DNA from: Thalassotalea sp. G2M2-11
GTDB lineage: Bacteria > Pseudomonadota > Gammaproteobacteria > Enterobacterales > Alteromonadaceae
NCBI RefSeq assembly: GCF_017168195.1
Contig: NZ_JADNYL010000002.1
Coordinates: forward strand, 992,001 to 1,056,000
Reading direction: 5' to 3'
DNA: 64,000 nucleotides
Shown one piece after another: positions 28,128 to 36,664 of the stretch; the first letter of the stretch is position 1, and the number at the start of each line of letters is the position of its first letter. The notes under the pieces were generated by a model that made no database searches, was not told where the DNA came from, and worked only from the letters and a program-made list of their open reading frames with translations. The translations under genes were made by a program, and so were the position numbers.

Positions 28128-29069
28128 ATGAAGCCATGTTCTGATTTACAGTCATTATCCCACCCACTATTTGATCAATACCAAATCCAGGTACAGATCA
28201 AGCGTGATGATTTAATTCATCCGATTATCTCTGGAAATAAGTGGCGCAAGTTAAAGTACAATATTGAACATATCAAGCAGCAACACCATCAAGGTATTGT
28301 TAGTTTTGGCGGGAGTTACTCAAATCATATTCACGCACTTGCCTATGCTGGCCATTACAAGCAATTTAACACTATTGGCATTATCAGGGGTGAGCCTCAT
28401 TACGCGAACAACTATACCTTACAATGTGCACAAAAATGGGGAATGAAACTAATATTTGTTGATCGCAAAACCTACCGTAAACGCCATGAAACAAGTTATT
28501 TAGCACAATTACAGCAACAGTTTCCAAACTACTTTATCGTGCCAGAAGGGGGTAGTAATCACCTGGCATTACCTGGTGTCTCAGAAGTATGCCAAGAGCT
28601 TGAAGCTCAGACTGAATTTGACACCTTAATCACCCCTGTCGGCAGTGCTGGCACATTGTCAGGGCTGATCCTCGGTGATCAAGGTAAGCACCAATTGTTA
28701 GGCGTTGCTGTGCTCAAGCAAGCTCAATATTTAGTGAACGAAATTAATCAATTTATTGGTCATCATGCACAACTAACCAACTGGCAATTGCTCACTGATT
28801 ACCACGGAGGTGGCTATGGTAAGTTTTCATCTGGCGATTTGAGCGCACTCAAAGCATTTTCTGAGCAAACTGCCATACCATTTGAGCCAATTTATTCAGG
28901 CAAAATGATAGTGGCGTTACTTGATTTAATTAAAAAAAACACTTTCCCTGCGGGACACCGCATCGTATTACTTCACACAGGTGGTTTACAAGGATTACAT
29001 GGTCTTGTTGAGCAACAACGCATTAAGGCAGATGAATGGCCTTTGCCACCTGAGCTACCGGTTCAGTAA
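28128..29069 (+). CDS. D-cysteine desulfhydrase / ACC deaminase-like PLP enzyme
   Basis: A 313-residue fold type II PLP enzyme. The start LQIKRDDL-type sequence appears as VQIKRDDLIHPIISGNKWRK, with the PLP lysine in GNKWRKL (about residue 42), the Ser/Asn segment FGGSYSNHIHALA, and VGSAGTLSGL. Relatives are annotated as 1-aminocyclopropane-1-carboxylate deaminase or D-cysteine desulfhydrase; marine bacteria usually have the latter activity, so true ACC deamination is unlikely but not excluded. The last 47 bases overlap the 3' end of csrD on the opposite strand. Confidence 0.83.
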   Translation: MKPCSDLQSLSHPLFDQYQIQVQIKRDDLIHPIISGNKWRKLKYNIEHIKQQHHQGIVSFGGSYSNHIHALAYAGHYKQFNTIGIIRGEPHYANNYTLQCAQKWGMKLIFVDRKTYRKRHETSYLAQLQQQFPNYFIVPEGGSNHLALPGVSEVCQELEAQTEFDTLITPVGSAGTLSGLILGDQGKHQLLGVAVLKQAQYLVNEINQFIGHHAQLTNWQLLTDYHGGGYGKFSSGDLSALKAFSEQTAIPFEPIYSGKMIVALLDLIKKNTFPAGHRIVLLHTGGLQGLHGLVEQQRIKADEWPLPPELPVQ

Positions 29070-30675
29070 AGTAGTGACCTTGTCCGCCATTCACACCAAT
29101 ACGCATTAACACTTGCCACTCTTCGTTACATTCAACACCTAAGGCATAGACTTCTACATTATTGGTGGCACATAGGGTTTTTAGGCTTTGTACAAAAATT
29201 TGGTTCTCTGGCTTCTTATGAATATTTAATACAATACTTCGATGCAATTTAATAAAGCTAATCGGGCAGCGCATCAGATAATGTGAGCTTTCAATATATT
29301 GCCCTACCTTATCTACCAACAGCTTTATTCCCATTTGATTAAGGTTATTGAGCACAGGCATTAACTCATCGAGGTGATTCACTAAATGATATTCACTGAT
29401 TTCAATGATCAACTGAGCGGCTTGTATCTGATGCTCCGTAAGTACATGCAATACTTGCGCTGTGAAATCTTTTGTTAATAGTGATTCTATCGAAATATTC
29501 AAACTACAGTATGCTTGCTGACTATTGTCATAGGAAAGTAACCGGCAAACTTGCTCCAGCACTAATAAATCAATGGTGTTTGCTAAACCACATTTTTTTG
29601 CCATAGGAAGAAAAACTCGAGCGCTGATCAAACTGCCATCAACATCTCTTACTTTAGAGAGCACTTCATGGTGTAGTGTCACCTCTCCATCTTTCGCTAT
29701 CACAGGCTGAAAAAACAGTACAAAAGCATTATTAGCAATGGCTCGTTCTAAAAAAGTACGCCATTGCAATGAACCTTTAGCGCACACATGCTCAACTTCG
29801 CCTGGCTCATACATAAACCACTGTGATGGCCCTAAAAGTTGAGCTGAACGTAGCGCCATATCCGCTTCCGATTTTATTTGATAAGCGCTTTCTGCATGAG
29901 AAAAATAACTCATGCCAATATGAACAAACTCTTCATGATTAACCCCTACCGGTAAGGGCACAGTAGAAAAGCTATGAATTAACTTAGTCGCCAGTTTCTC
30001 TGCCTCTACGATGAAAATGCCAGGAATAACAAGTGCTATTTCAGATTCACTACGCCTTGCTACATAGCTATTAGCAAATGTTTTCAACCTATGTTTAATT
30101 GTACTAACTAAGGTGGTTAATAACGTATTGACTTGCCGTTCACCATATAAGGAATGAATCACATCAAAATGATTAAAATGAATGAAATAAAGCACGCCTT
30201 GCATTTCTTCTTCTTTTAGCAAAGCTTCGAGCCGACTATTAAAGTATTCTCTATTACCGACCCCAGTTTGAGCATCTAACAGAGCACTACCGCGCACCTT
30301 CATATCAAAATGACTTTCAACTTGGTTAGCGCGAGCTAATTTCTTCAGCAAATCGACAATTGTTTGAGTAAGAAGATGCTCATTTTTTGGTAAGTTTGGA
30401 TATGTTTCGCTTACTTTAGCTTGCTCGGCCCAATGCTCAAGTACGATCAGAGAGCGTAACTGATCTTTAACACCTCGCAAGTAACGTCTTATAAATAAAA
30501 AGATGACAATCGCTAATCCCATCGCCACCATCAAGACAGACAACAAATACAACCCTAGGTTGTTTTGATGTTGATAGAGATAATACATTGAAAAAACAGC
30601 AATACCGGTAAACACCAGTACTTTTAACACTAAAAAGATAAGTGATCTTTGTAGCTGTTTTAGAGAAAATGACAT
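29023..30675 (-). CDS. csrD: RNase E specificity factor CsrD / MshH (degenerate GGDEF-EAL)
   Basis: A 550-residue membrane protein with two helices in the first 60 residues, a GGDEF domain (about 120-265) and an EAL domain (about 300-545). Catalytic motifs are lost: the GGDEF position reads SESEI and the EAL position reads EVL. This, plus KLHRSIVLNIHKKPENQ and GVNGGQGHYF near the end, matches E. coli CsrD and Vibrio MshH, which promote turnover of the CsrB/C small RNAs rather than handle c-di-GMP. The gene is the first of the classical MSHA region but is separated here by the divergent PLP-enzyme gene. Confidence 0.9.
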   Translation of the reverse strand: MSFSLKQLQRSLIFLVLKVLVFTGIAVFSMYYLYQHQNNLGLYLLSVLMVAMGLAIVIFLFIRRYLRGVKDQLRSLIVLEHWAEQAKVSETYPNLPKNEHLLTQTIVDLLKKLARANQVESHFDMKVRGSALLDAQTGVGNREYFNSRLEALLKEEEMQGVLYFIHFNHFDVIHSLYGERQVNTLLTTLVSTIKHRLKTFANSYVARRSESEIALVIPGIFIVEAEKLATKLIHSFSTVPLPVGVNHEEFVHIGMSYFSHAESAYQIKSEADMALRSAQLLGPSQWFMYEPGEVEHVCAKGSLQWRTFLERAIANNAFVLFFQPVIAKDGEVTLHHEVLSKVRDVDGSLISARVFLPMAKKCGLANTIDLLVLEQVCRLLSYDNSQQAYCSLNISIESLLTKDFTAQVLHVLTEHQIQAAQLIIEISEYHLVNHLDELMPVLNNLNQMGIKLLVDKVGQYIESSHYLMRCPISFIKLHRSIVLNIHKKPENQIFVQSLKTLCATNNVEVYALGVECNEEWQVLMRIGVNGGQGHYFTEPVAQVAKAIHLP

Positions 30676-30744
30676 TTTTAGGCTGTCTATGAATGATTAG
30701 CTTGTTCATAGTGTAGTCAATAATGATGCCAATTACACTCAAGG

Positions 30745-30782
30745 CATAAAAAAACACCGTAACTTAAAAAGTTACGGTGTTT
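30745..30782 (-). terminator. Terminator of the rpsF-rplI operon
   Basis: A perfect 13-base-pair stem (30752-30764 with 30770-30782) and a five-base loop are followed on the minus strand by a T-run (TTTTTTTAT). It begins 23 bases after the rplI stop. Confidence 0.93.
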
Positions 30783-30805
30783 CTATTACTAACGATAATT
30801 GCTAA

Positions 30806-31258
30806 TTAAGCTTCAGCAATTACATTAACTTTAACACTTGAGTCAACATCAGAGTGTAAGTGAATAGCGATATCAAATTCGCCAGTTTCACGGATAACAC
30901 CGTGAGGCATACGAACTTCAGCTTTAGTTACTTCAACACCCGCTTCAGTTACCGCATCAGCGATATCACGAGTACCGATAGAACCAAATAGCTTACCTTC
31001 TTCACCAGCTTTAGAAACGATAGTTACTTCAGCTAATTCAGTTAATTTAGCAGCACGTGCTTCAGCAGCAGCCAAGTTATCAGCTAATTGCTTTTCTAAC
31101 TCAGCACGACGAGCTTCAAAGTGCTCAACATTTGCTTTAGAGGCAAAAACCGCTTTACCTTGTGGTAATAAAAAGTTACGTGCATAACCAGACTTAACAG
31201 TAACTTTGTCACCAAGGCCGCCTAATTTGGCGATTTTATCAAGAAGAATTACTTCCAT
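30806..31258 (-). CDS. rplI: 50S ribosomal protein L9
   Basis: A 150-residue ribosomal protein. The N-terminal RNA-binding domain begins [17 protein letters not shown] and includes [16 protein letters not shown]; a long helix (residues 41-75) links to the C-terminal domain [13 protein letters not shown]. The ATG at 31258 has AAGGGG eight bases upstream and fits E. coli L9; an in-frame TTG two codons earlier is not needed. It is the last gene of the rpsF-priB-rpsR-rplI operon. Confidence 0.97.
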   Translation of the reverse strand: MEVILLDKIAKLGGLGDKVTVKSGYARNFLLPQGKAVFASKANVEHFEARRAELEKQLADNLAAAEARAAKLTELAEVTIVSKAGEEGKLFGSIGTRDIADAVTEAGVEVTKAEVRMPHGVIRETGEFDIAIHLHSDVDSSVKVNVIAEA

Positions 31259-31278
31259 TTTCAAAACCCCTTATTAGG

Positions 31279-31506
31279 TTACTTGTGTAAATCAGTATAC
31301 GGTAATAATGCTAAGTAACGAGCACGCTTGATCGCACGACCAAGTTGACGTTGATATTTAGCAGCAGTACCAGTGATACGGCTAGGAACGATTTTACCAC
31401 TTTCAGTGATATAGTTTTTAAGTGTTGCGATATCTTTATAATCGATTTCGCTAGCACCTTCCGCTGTGAAGCGGCAGAACTTACGACGTCTAAAAAAACG
31501 AGACAT
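31279..31506 (-). CDS. rpsR: 30S ribosomal protein S18
   Basis: A 75-residue basic protein, [17 protein letters not shown] at the start and [13 protein letters not shown] at the end, full length for S18. It binds S6 on the 30S platform. A clear AGGAGA ribosome site precedes the ATG. It lies between priB and rplI. Confidence 0.98.
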   Translation of the reverse strand: MSRFFRRRKFCRFTAEGASEIDYKDIATLKNYITESGKIVPSRITGTAAKYQRQLGRAIKRARYLALLPYTDLHK

Positions 31507-31557
31507 GGATTTCTCCTAATTTCAGTATCTATTGTACTGATAAACAGCCAATAAACA

Positions 31558-31863
31558 CTAATTAATCATTTCAATTTGTTGAGCATGTAATACGAGCAAA
31601 GAGTTACCATTTCTCGATTCATGACGATTAATAAAGCCCGTCACTTTTATATTACTGCCAACAATTAATTCACGAGTTAATTGTGATAATTCACTTGTTG
31701 CCACTACTTGTATTCGCACAAACGTTTGTCTGTTCATGCCTGCTTCATTTTGTACAGACTGATGGTCTATTGAAAATTGGCAGTGTTCAATACCCGCAGG
31801 GCTAGTTGAAAATTTTGGTGCTTTAACCACAACTCCAACTAAAACAAGGCAATTAGTTATCAC
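31558..31863 (-). CDS. priB: Primosomal replication protein PriB (GTG start)
   Basis: A 101-residue single-strand DNA-binding OB-fold protein of the PriA restart primosome. It contains CLVLVGVVVKAPK, GIEHCQFSIDHQSVQ and LLVLHAQQIEMIN, which align with E. coli PriB. Homology begins at ITNCLVL, so the start must be the GTG at 31863; the frame extends upstream only as antisense-like lysine/leucine-rich sequence overlapping rpsF. The start lies seven bases after the rpsF stop. Confidence 0.9.
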   Translation of the reverse strand: MITNCLVLVGVVVKAPKFSTSPAGIEHCQFSIDHQSVQNEAGMNRQTFVRIQVVATSELSQLTRELIVGSNIKVTGFINRHESRNGNSLLVLHAQQIEMIN

Positions 31864-31870
31864 AGAGCAC

Positions 31871-32281
31871 TTATTCTTCGCTTGCTGCTTCTTCAGTTTG
31901 CTCAGCAGCAGGAGTTTCAGCAACCTCTTTCTTAACTTCGCGGCGATCTTCACGACGGTCATCTTTAGCAGCAGCCATTGGCGATGCTTCAGTTACCGCG
32001 TCTTTTGTACGCATGATCATGTTACGAATAACAACATCGTTATAACGGAAAGAAGTTTCTAATTCATCAATAACTGTTTGAGGCGCTTCTACGTTCATAA
32101 GAACATAATGTGCTTTGTGCAATTTATTGATTGGGTATGCTAATTGACGACGGCCCCAGTCTTCAAGACGGTGGATTTTGCCTTCAGCAGCATTGATCAA
32201 GTCAGTGTAGCGCTGGATCATACCAGGTACTTGTTCACTCTGATCAGGGTGAACCATAAATACGATTTCGTAATGACGCAT
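31871..32281 (-). CDS. rpsF: 30S ribosomal protein S6
   Basis: A 136-residue protein beginning [20 protein letters not shown], with [23 protein letters not shown]-type sequence and an acidic/basic low-complexity tail ending EEAASEE. The ATG at 32281 has AAGGAG six bases upstream; the frame's earlier ATG lies in the leader. S6 forms a heterodimer with S18, and the pair is known to repress this operon in many bacteria. Confidence 0.97.
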   Translation of the reverse strand: MRHYEIVFMVHPDQSEQVPGMIQRYTDLINAAEGKIHRLEDWGRRQLAYPINKLHKAHYVLMNVEAPQTVIDELETSFRYNDVVIRNMIMRTKDAVTEASPMAAAKDDRREDRREVKKEVAETPAAEQTEEAASEE

Positions 32282-32340
32282 TACGAGCTCCTTACGGTTG
32301 TAGCCTCTTATCTGGCTCAGCCAACACCAGTATTGAGGCA
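32282..32340 (-). promoter_or_regulatory. Probable S6:S18 leader of rpsF
   Basis: The 5' leader contains a UAC-GG-GUUG arm that can pair with CAACCGUA just ahead of the AAGGAG site, with an internal GGCUGAGCC hairpin. A CCG next to the ribosome site is the feature described for the S6:S18-binding leader. The structure was folded by eye only. Confidence 0.5.
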
Positions 32341-32375
32341 AGGAACAAAAAGTTCAGGCTGAATTAAGGTCGCGT

Positions 32376-32404
32376 ATTGTAGGGAAATTAACCAGCAAAG
32401 GCAA
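32376..32404 (-). promoter_or_regulatory. Sigma-70 promoter of the rpsF operon
   Basis: On the minus strand TTGCCT (32399-32404) and TACAAT (32376-32381) are spaced by 17 bases, followed by the GC-rich ACGCGACC, a discriminator typical of ribosomal-protein promoters under stringent control. Confidence 0.7.
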
Positions 32405-32586
32405 GTTAAATCTCACATTAACCAAGGCGCGCCCAACACAGGTAAATTCATTACCTAATTCAGTAGCATACACCTAGCACATATAAGCCCAATACTCACG
32501 AGTTTGTTCAATACAACCTCCCCCCTTGCTTATCGCTTTTACACACTGTTAACAATTGAACGAAAGTTGATCTTGAACAAATAAAC
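32405..32586. other. Gene-free spacer between the rpsF promoter and the Fur box
   Basis: This is the middle of the 383-base gap between rpsF and the receptor gene. Apart from the flanking promoters and Fur site I see no open frame, repeat or hairpin of note. Confidence 0.5.
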
Positions 32587-32605
32587 GCAAATGATAATGA
32601 TTTGC
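32587..32605 (+). promoter_or_regulatory. Fur box upstream of the TonB receptor
   Basis: GCAAATGATAATGATTTGC matches 14 of 19 positions of the classical Fur box and is itself an inverted repeat (GCAAAT/ATTTGC). It overlaps the -35 element of the receptor promoter, so iron-bound Fur would block transcription. Confidence 0.75.
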
Positions 32606-32629
32606 ATTAACTTGTATTATATTTATAAT
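32602..32629 (+). promoter_or_regulatory. Promoter of the TonB receptor gene
   Basis: TTGCAT (32602-32607) and a perfect TATAAT (32624-32629) lie 16 bases apart, 36 bases before the ATG at 32665. Confidence 0.7.
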
Positions 32630-32664
32630 TCCCGCACTTTCCTAATTTGATTAACGAGTAACCC

Positions 32665-34800
32665 ATGAAAAACTTTTCCTACATCCACCTTGCTCTGCTA
32701 GCAAGTTTGTCACTATCCGCTTCCTCCTATGGCTTTAACGAGCAAACAGAAGCCGAAAATCAAACGTTCGAAGTGATTGAAGTACGAAATTTCAGGCAAA
32801 AAATGGATCAAGCGGGTCGTTTAAAAGATGTCATTCAACAAACTGAGATCCTAGACAGACTCACAATAGACAATAAAAATGCACTCAGTCTAACCGCAGC
32901 GATTAACAATGAGCCTGGGGTGAATGTGTCAAATGAGTGTTCGATGTGCGGTGTTAAACGCATCATGTTAAATGGTATGAAGGGGGAGCATACCACTATT
33001 TTAGTCGATGGATTACCCACTCACACGTTAATTTCTGGCTTTTATGCGGTCGATGCCATTGCTACAACCGGTGTCGATAGAATTGAAGTGGCACGTGGCG
33101 CAGGAGCCTCATTGATTGCCCCTGAAGCAATTGGCGGCACAGTCAATATTATCACCAAAGAAGCGTATGAAAATACGGCAAACCTTGATATTGCTACAGG
33201 CTCCCATGACTTTACCGCAATCAAAGGGATGGCTACTGGTATTTCTGAAGATGGTAAAACAGGCCTGACATTTATTGCTCAATATGACAAACAAGCTCAA
33301 GAAGATCATGATGACAACGGTGTGAGTGAAGCACCGCTTATTGAAAATTTATCCTTTACCTCGCTATTAACACAAGACCTCAATAATACCAGCAATGTGC
33401 AAGTGAGGTTATCGACAGTCCAATCAGAAATTTTTGGTGGTCCTATCATAGGTAAGCAAGTGAAATCGATAGGGGCAGCAATTGCTGGTTATGATCAACA
33501 AGAATCAGAGCACTTATTCATCAATGACGACGTCAGCAAACAATATATAGGGAAACCTTGGGAGACCACGGAATGGATTGATACTTCACGAAATGAAGCT
33601 TATGTGAAGTATCTCACCGAATTAAGTTCCAACACTATTGCAGAGTTTGCTATCAGCTACGCGAAACATGAGCAGGACTCTTTCTATGAAGGCATTGATT
33701 ATCAGGCAAACGACACTATGTGGTATGCCCGAAGCAAATTCGACATGGAATTATCAAGCGAGCATTTCATCACCTTTGGTTTAGATACTCGTCGAGAAGA
33801 AATGCGCTCTTCGACCGATGCATTAGAAGCCGTTGCGGCTTATCAGAGCGATGCCTTTGATTATGAAACTAAAGGAATATTTTTACAAGATACCTGGATA
33901 CCCAACCCAGATATTGAGATCGCCCTCGCACTACGACTTGACAGCGTCACTGCCAACTTTATTGATCCACACAAATCAGGTACAGAAATTGACGAAACTT
34001 TCATTGCTCCACGACTAGATATTCGCTATTTTCATACCGAACAGCTGACTTCACGTTTTTCAACCGGTCGAGGCTACCGGGCACCACTGTCATTTTTTGA
34101 AACAGATCACGGCATTTTAGATGCAGAATTAGGCTACCAAATTGATATTCACGCGCTGGAAGAATCACTATCAGCGAGCTATTCATTAAATTATGACACT
34201 GACCTTGTCGCCATAACCGGTTCTATTGCCCACTCAACAGTAGACAACTTGGCAAGTTTACAAGAAACCGAAGATGGCGTTCCTTTATTAACGCAATTAC
34301 AACAAAGCGCTGCAGTCACTACCTTTGATGTTACGGCAGGTTATAACCTCACTGACAATTTCACTTTGAATCTCGGTATTGAAAAGTTTCACTATGATGA
34401 TGCATTCAAATCATCCTATGCTATCGCTCCAGTTGAAGAACGTGCAAATATTGAACTCCAATATCAAAAGGATAACCTTAAAGTATACTGGTCAACCGTA
34501 TGGTTTGGCGCAAAAGATTTAACTGAATATGGTTATGAAGGTTATGATCGCCTTAATGATTTAACTTCAATTAAAACCTTAACAGGGAAGGCATTTTCTA
34601 CTTCTGATATTAAAGTACAGTATCAACTAACAACGCATATAAAACTGTATGCAGGTATTTCTAATATCTTTGAAAAAACTCAAATTGATAGCAGTGGCAC
34701 GCCATTATTTTATGATGCAAACGGAGGCTATGATGTGGCTTATATTTACGGCGCATTACATGGCCGAGAGTTATACGCTGGCGTAGAAGTAAAGCTTTAG
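32665..34800 (+). CDS. TonB-dependent receptor with plug CXXC motif
   Basis: A 711-residue outer-membrane receptor: signal peptide (1-23), TonB-box-like FEVIEV (35-40), plug domain (about 55-170, with ILVDGLPTH and APEAIGGTVNIITK), then a 22-strand-type barrel ending GRELYAGVEVKL. The only two cysteines in the whole protein form a CSMC motif at 92-95 in the plug. The Fur box indicates iron-controlled expression, so the ligand is likely a ferric or other metal chelate; it is not identifiable from sequence. The next gene, 14 bases downstream, encodes a secreted thioredoxin-fold protein, suggesting a functional pair. Confidence 0.88.
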   Translation: MKNFSYIHLALLASLSLSASSYGFNEQTEAENQTFEVIEVRNFRQKMDQAGRLKDVIQQTEILDRLTIDNKNALSLTAAINNEPGVNVSNECSMCGVKRIMLNGMKGEHTTILVDGLPTHTLISGFYAVDAIATTGVDRIEVARGAGASLIAPEAIGGTVNIITKEAYENTANLDIATGSHDFTAIKGMATGISEDGKTGLTFIAQYDKQAQEDHDDNGVSEAPLIENLSFTSLLTQDLNNTSNVQVRLSTVQSEIFGGPIIGKQVKSIGAAIAGYDQQESEHLFINDDVSKQYIGKPWETTEWIDTSRNEAYVKYLTELSSNTIAEFAISYAKHEQDSFYEGIDYQANDTMWYARSKFDMELSSEHFITFGLDTRREEMRSSTDALEAVAAYQSDAFDYETKGIFLQDTWIPNPDIEIALALRLDSVTANFIDPHKSGTEIDETFIAPRLDIRYFHTEQLTSRFSTGRGYRAPLSFFETDHGILDAELGYQIDIHALEESLSASYSLNYDTDLVAITGSIAHSTVDNLASLQETEDGVPLLTQLQQSAAVTTFDVTAGYNLTDNFTLNLGIEKFHYDDAFKSSYAIAPVEERANIELQYQKDNLKVYWSTVWFGAKDLTEYGYEGYDRLNDLTSIKTLTGKAFSTSDIKVQYQLTTHIKLYAGISNIFEKTQIDSSGTPLFYDANGGYDVAYIYGALHGRELYAGVEVKL

Positions 34801-34814
34801 TCGAGTATTAAACG

Positions 34815-35315
34815 ATGACGCTCAATAACATGGTAATGATAAAGGGGCTCATAGTACTGATATTCATCAGTGCGATGAGCGCTACCTTTACAGTAAAATC
34901 AACACCTTTTACCTTAAAGCCGCTACACACTAAAGAACAAACTTATCACCTAAAAAACAATAACTTAGCTACTATCAGTATGATATTTCAACCCAATTGT
35001 AGTTGGTGTAAAAAGCAAGGAAAAACCTTAGCAACAGCAATTAAGCATTGCCAAGGCCTGTTAAACATCTCATTAATAGGAACCAATGGGAATCGACGAC
35101 AACTAACACATGAGCTCAAGCATTATTCCTCTGATATTCCTGCATTTATTGCCGATCGACAATTTTTACGAAAAATTGGGGGTTATCAAGCCTCACCAAC
35201 GACACTGATTTTTAACCGTAAAGATAAGTTATTAGTCAAAAAACGTGGCTTTATACCCGCAGAACAACTTGCCAATGTTTTAGATATGTTGACGCAGGGT
35301 AAATGTCAGCTTTAA
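34815..35315 (+). CDS. Secreted thioredoxin-fold protein (CSWC)
   Basis: A 166-residue protein with an N-terminal hydrophobic signal or anchor (about 8-24) and a thioredoxin-like domain. The active site CSWC is at 62-65 after SMIFQPN, the cis-proline loop is ASPTT (Pro128), and two further cysteines are Cys79 and Cys164. It looks like a periplasmic thiol oxidoreductase of the DsbC/DsbE/TlpA type but without a dimerisation domain. It follows the receptor by 14 bases without a terminator, so it shares the Fur-controlled promoter. Its partner could be the receptor's plug CXXC. ATGs at 34830 or 34836 are alternative starts. Confidence 0.78.
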   Translation: MTLNNMVMIKGLIVLIFISAMSATFTVKSTPFTLKPLHTKEQTYHLKNNNLATISMIFQPNCSWCKKQGKTLATAIKHCQGLLNISLIGTNGNRRQLTHELKHYSSDIPAFIADRQFLRKIGGYQASPTTLIFNRKDKLLVKKRGFIPAEQLANVLDMLTQGKCQL

Positions 35316-35334
35316 TAAGCATGAACATCTTTGC

Positions 35335-36462
35335 TTAGTGGCTATAAGACTCATAATTAAACACATTTAAATAAACACGGTCTAAGCCTTGATGATCATC
35401 ATGGGCAAACTCAATATCATCTTCACCCAAATGGAGTTTAATCTGATTAATATTATTAAAAAAACATGCGGGGGTTAGGTTATTTTCACAGAGTTTTAAA
35501 ACTTGTGTGGTGACCACGGCATTCAAATAACCTTCAAACTGAACGCGATCAAGTGCCAAATACCCTTCTGCTTTCATGTCTTGAATAAAAGACTGGCAAA
35601 TCTCCCATTGACATTCATACGGATCAGGGACAACTTCAGTGACTAGAATATGACTTGGTTGTTCAATGCGTTGAAATAACTCATGACTTGATATAAATGA
35701 TACCGTGGTAAAAAACGGTTCAAATTTTTGCTGATAAGCTAAGTTTACCAACTTAGCAAGTGGTTGATAGGTACCAACAAATGCAACTGCTTGTACTTGT
35801 TTATTTTTTAAAATATTAAGCGCCAGATTAATATCACTGGTATTACGTCGATAGCGTGTTACCACTTCCGGTTCAATACCATGGCGTTTCATAACATTCA
35901 AATAACCTTGCTCGACAGCTGCGCCAAACGCGTCCGCTTGAATGAGTAACCCTATTTTTGTGAATTTCTTAACATTAACTAAATAGTCAATTTGAGCACT
36001 CGCTTCTTGATAATAACTGGCGCGCAAATTATAGACATTTTCGATCACTGGACTTCTTAAAAATTCAGCTCCTGTAAATGGCGTTAAAAATGGCAGCTCA
36101 GTTTTCTTAATAATAGGTAAAATTACGTAAGTTGTAGGTGTTCCTACATAATTGAAAAAAGCAAAAATATCATTTCGTTCAAGAAACTTCTGAGTATTCT
36201 TTAACGTCTTGTACGGTTCATAACCATCGTCTAGCACGACTAAGTTAATTTTTCTTCCTGCCACACCTCCTTGCTTATTAACTCGAGAAAAATAAGCGTT
36301 CGCCCCTTGGTTTAAGCGAGTGCCTAACTTTGCAGCAGGACCAGTGGTAGCATTAGAAACGGCTAAATTTATCGGTAACAGCTCCTCTGCTTGGAGCTGA
36401 AATCCGCCACAGAGCAACTGAAATGCGACAATAAATACTGATAAAGTATTTATTTTATTCAT
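35335..36462 (-). CDS. Orphan Leu/Ile/Val-type periplasmic binding protein
   Basis: A 375-residue type I periplasmic binding protein of the LivJ/Peripla_BP_6 kind. A signal peptide (about 1-25, ending QAEE) is followed by INLAVSNATTGPAAKLGTR, RLNQGANAYFSRVNKQGGVAGRKI and the first-lobe LDDGYEP, all family hallmarks of amino-acid or amide binding. Two cysteine pairs lie in the C-terminal third (ECQWEIC and LCENNLTPAC). No permease or ATPase genes are adjacent, so it may serve a distant transporter or a sensor. It converges on the thioredoxin-like gene with a 19-base gap. Confidence 0.82.
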   Translation of the reverse strand: MNKINTLSVFIVAFQLLCGGFQLQAEELLPINLAVSNATTGPAAKLGTRLNQGANAYFSRVNKQGGVAGRKINLVVLDDGYEPYKTLKNTQKFLERNDIFAFFNYVGTPTTYVILPIIKKTELPFLTPFTGAEFLRSPVIENVYNLRASYYQEASAQIDYLVNVKKFTKIGLLIQADAFGAAVEQGYLNVMKRHGIEPEVVTRYRRNTSDINLALNILKNKQVQAVAFVGTYQPLAKLVNLAYQQKFEPFFTTVSFISSHELFQRIEQPSHILVTEVVPDPYECQWEICQSFIQDMKAEGYLALDRVQFEGYLNAVVTTQVLKLCENNLTPACFFNNINQIKLHLGEDDIEFAHDDHQGLDRVYLNVFNYESYSH

Positions 36463-36664
36463 TCGTAAAAAACAAAGCTAAATGAATCATAACCACAACA
36501 TTACTCCTCAGAAACACGTTAAAACGACCAATAACAAGAATTACCTTAAGGCTTTATCAAGTCTAGTTTAAATGCTTAGAATTAAAAGCATTTATTTCTC
36601 ATTCTCGTTTAAAAAATAATAATTGCTATAATTAGCGATTATAACCTACAGCAAAGAAACAATA

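Noticed and set aside
36570-36595. AAATGCTT/AAGCATTT repeat between the divergent binding-protein genes
   Set aside because: A weak AT-rich hairpin without a T-run; it could be a regulator site but there is no matching consensus.
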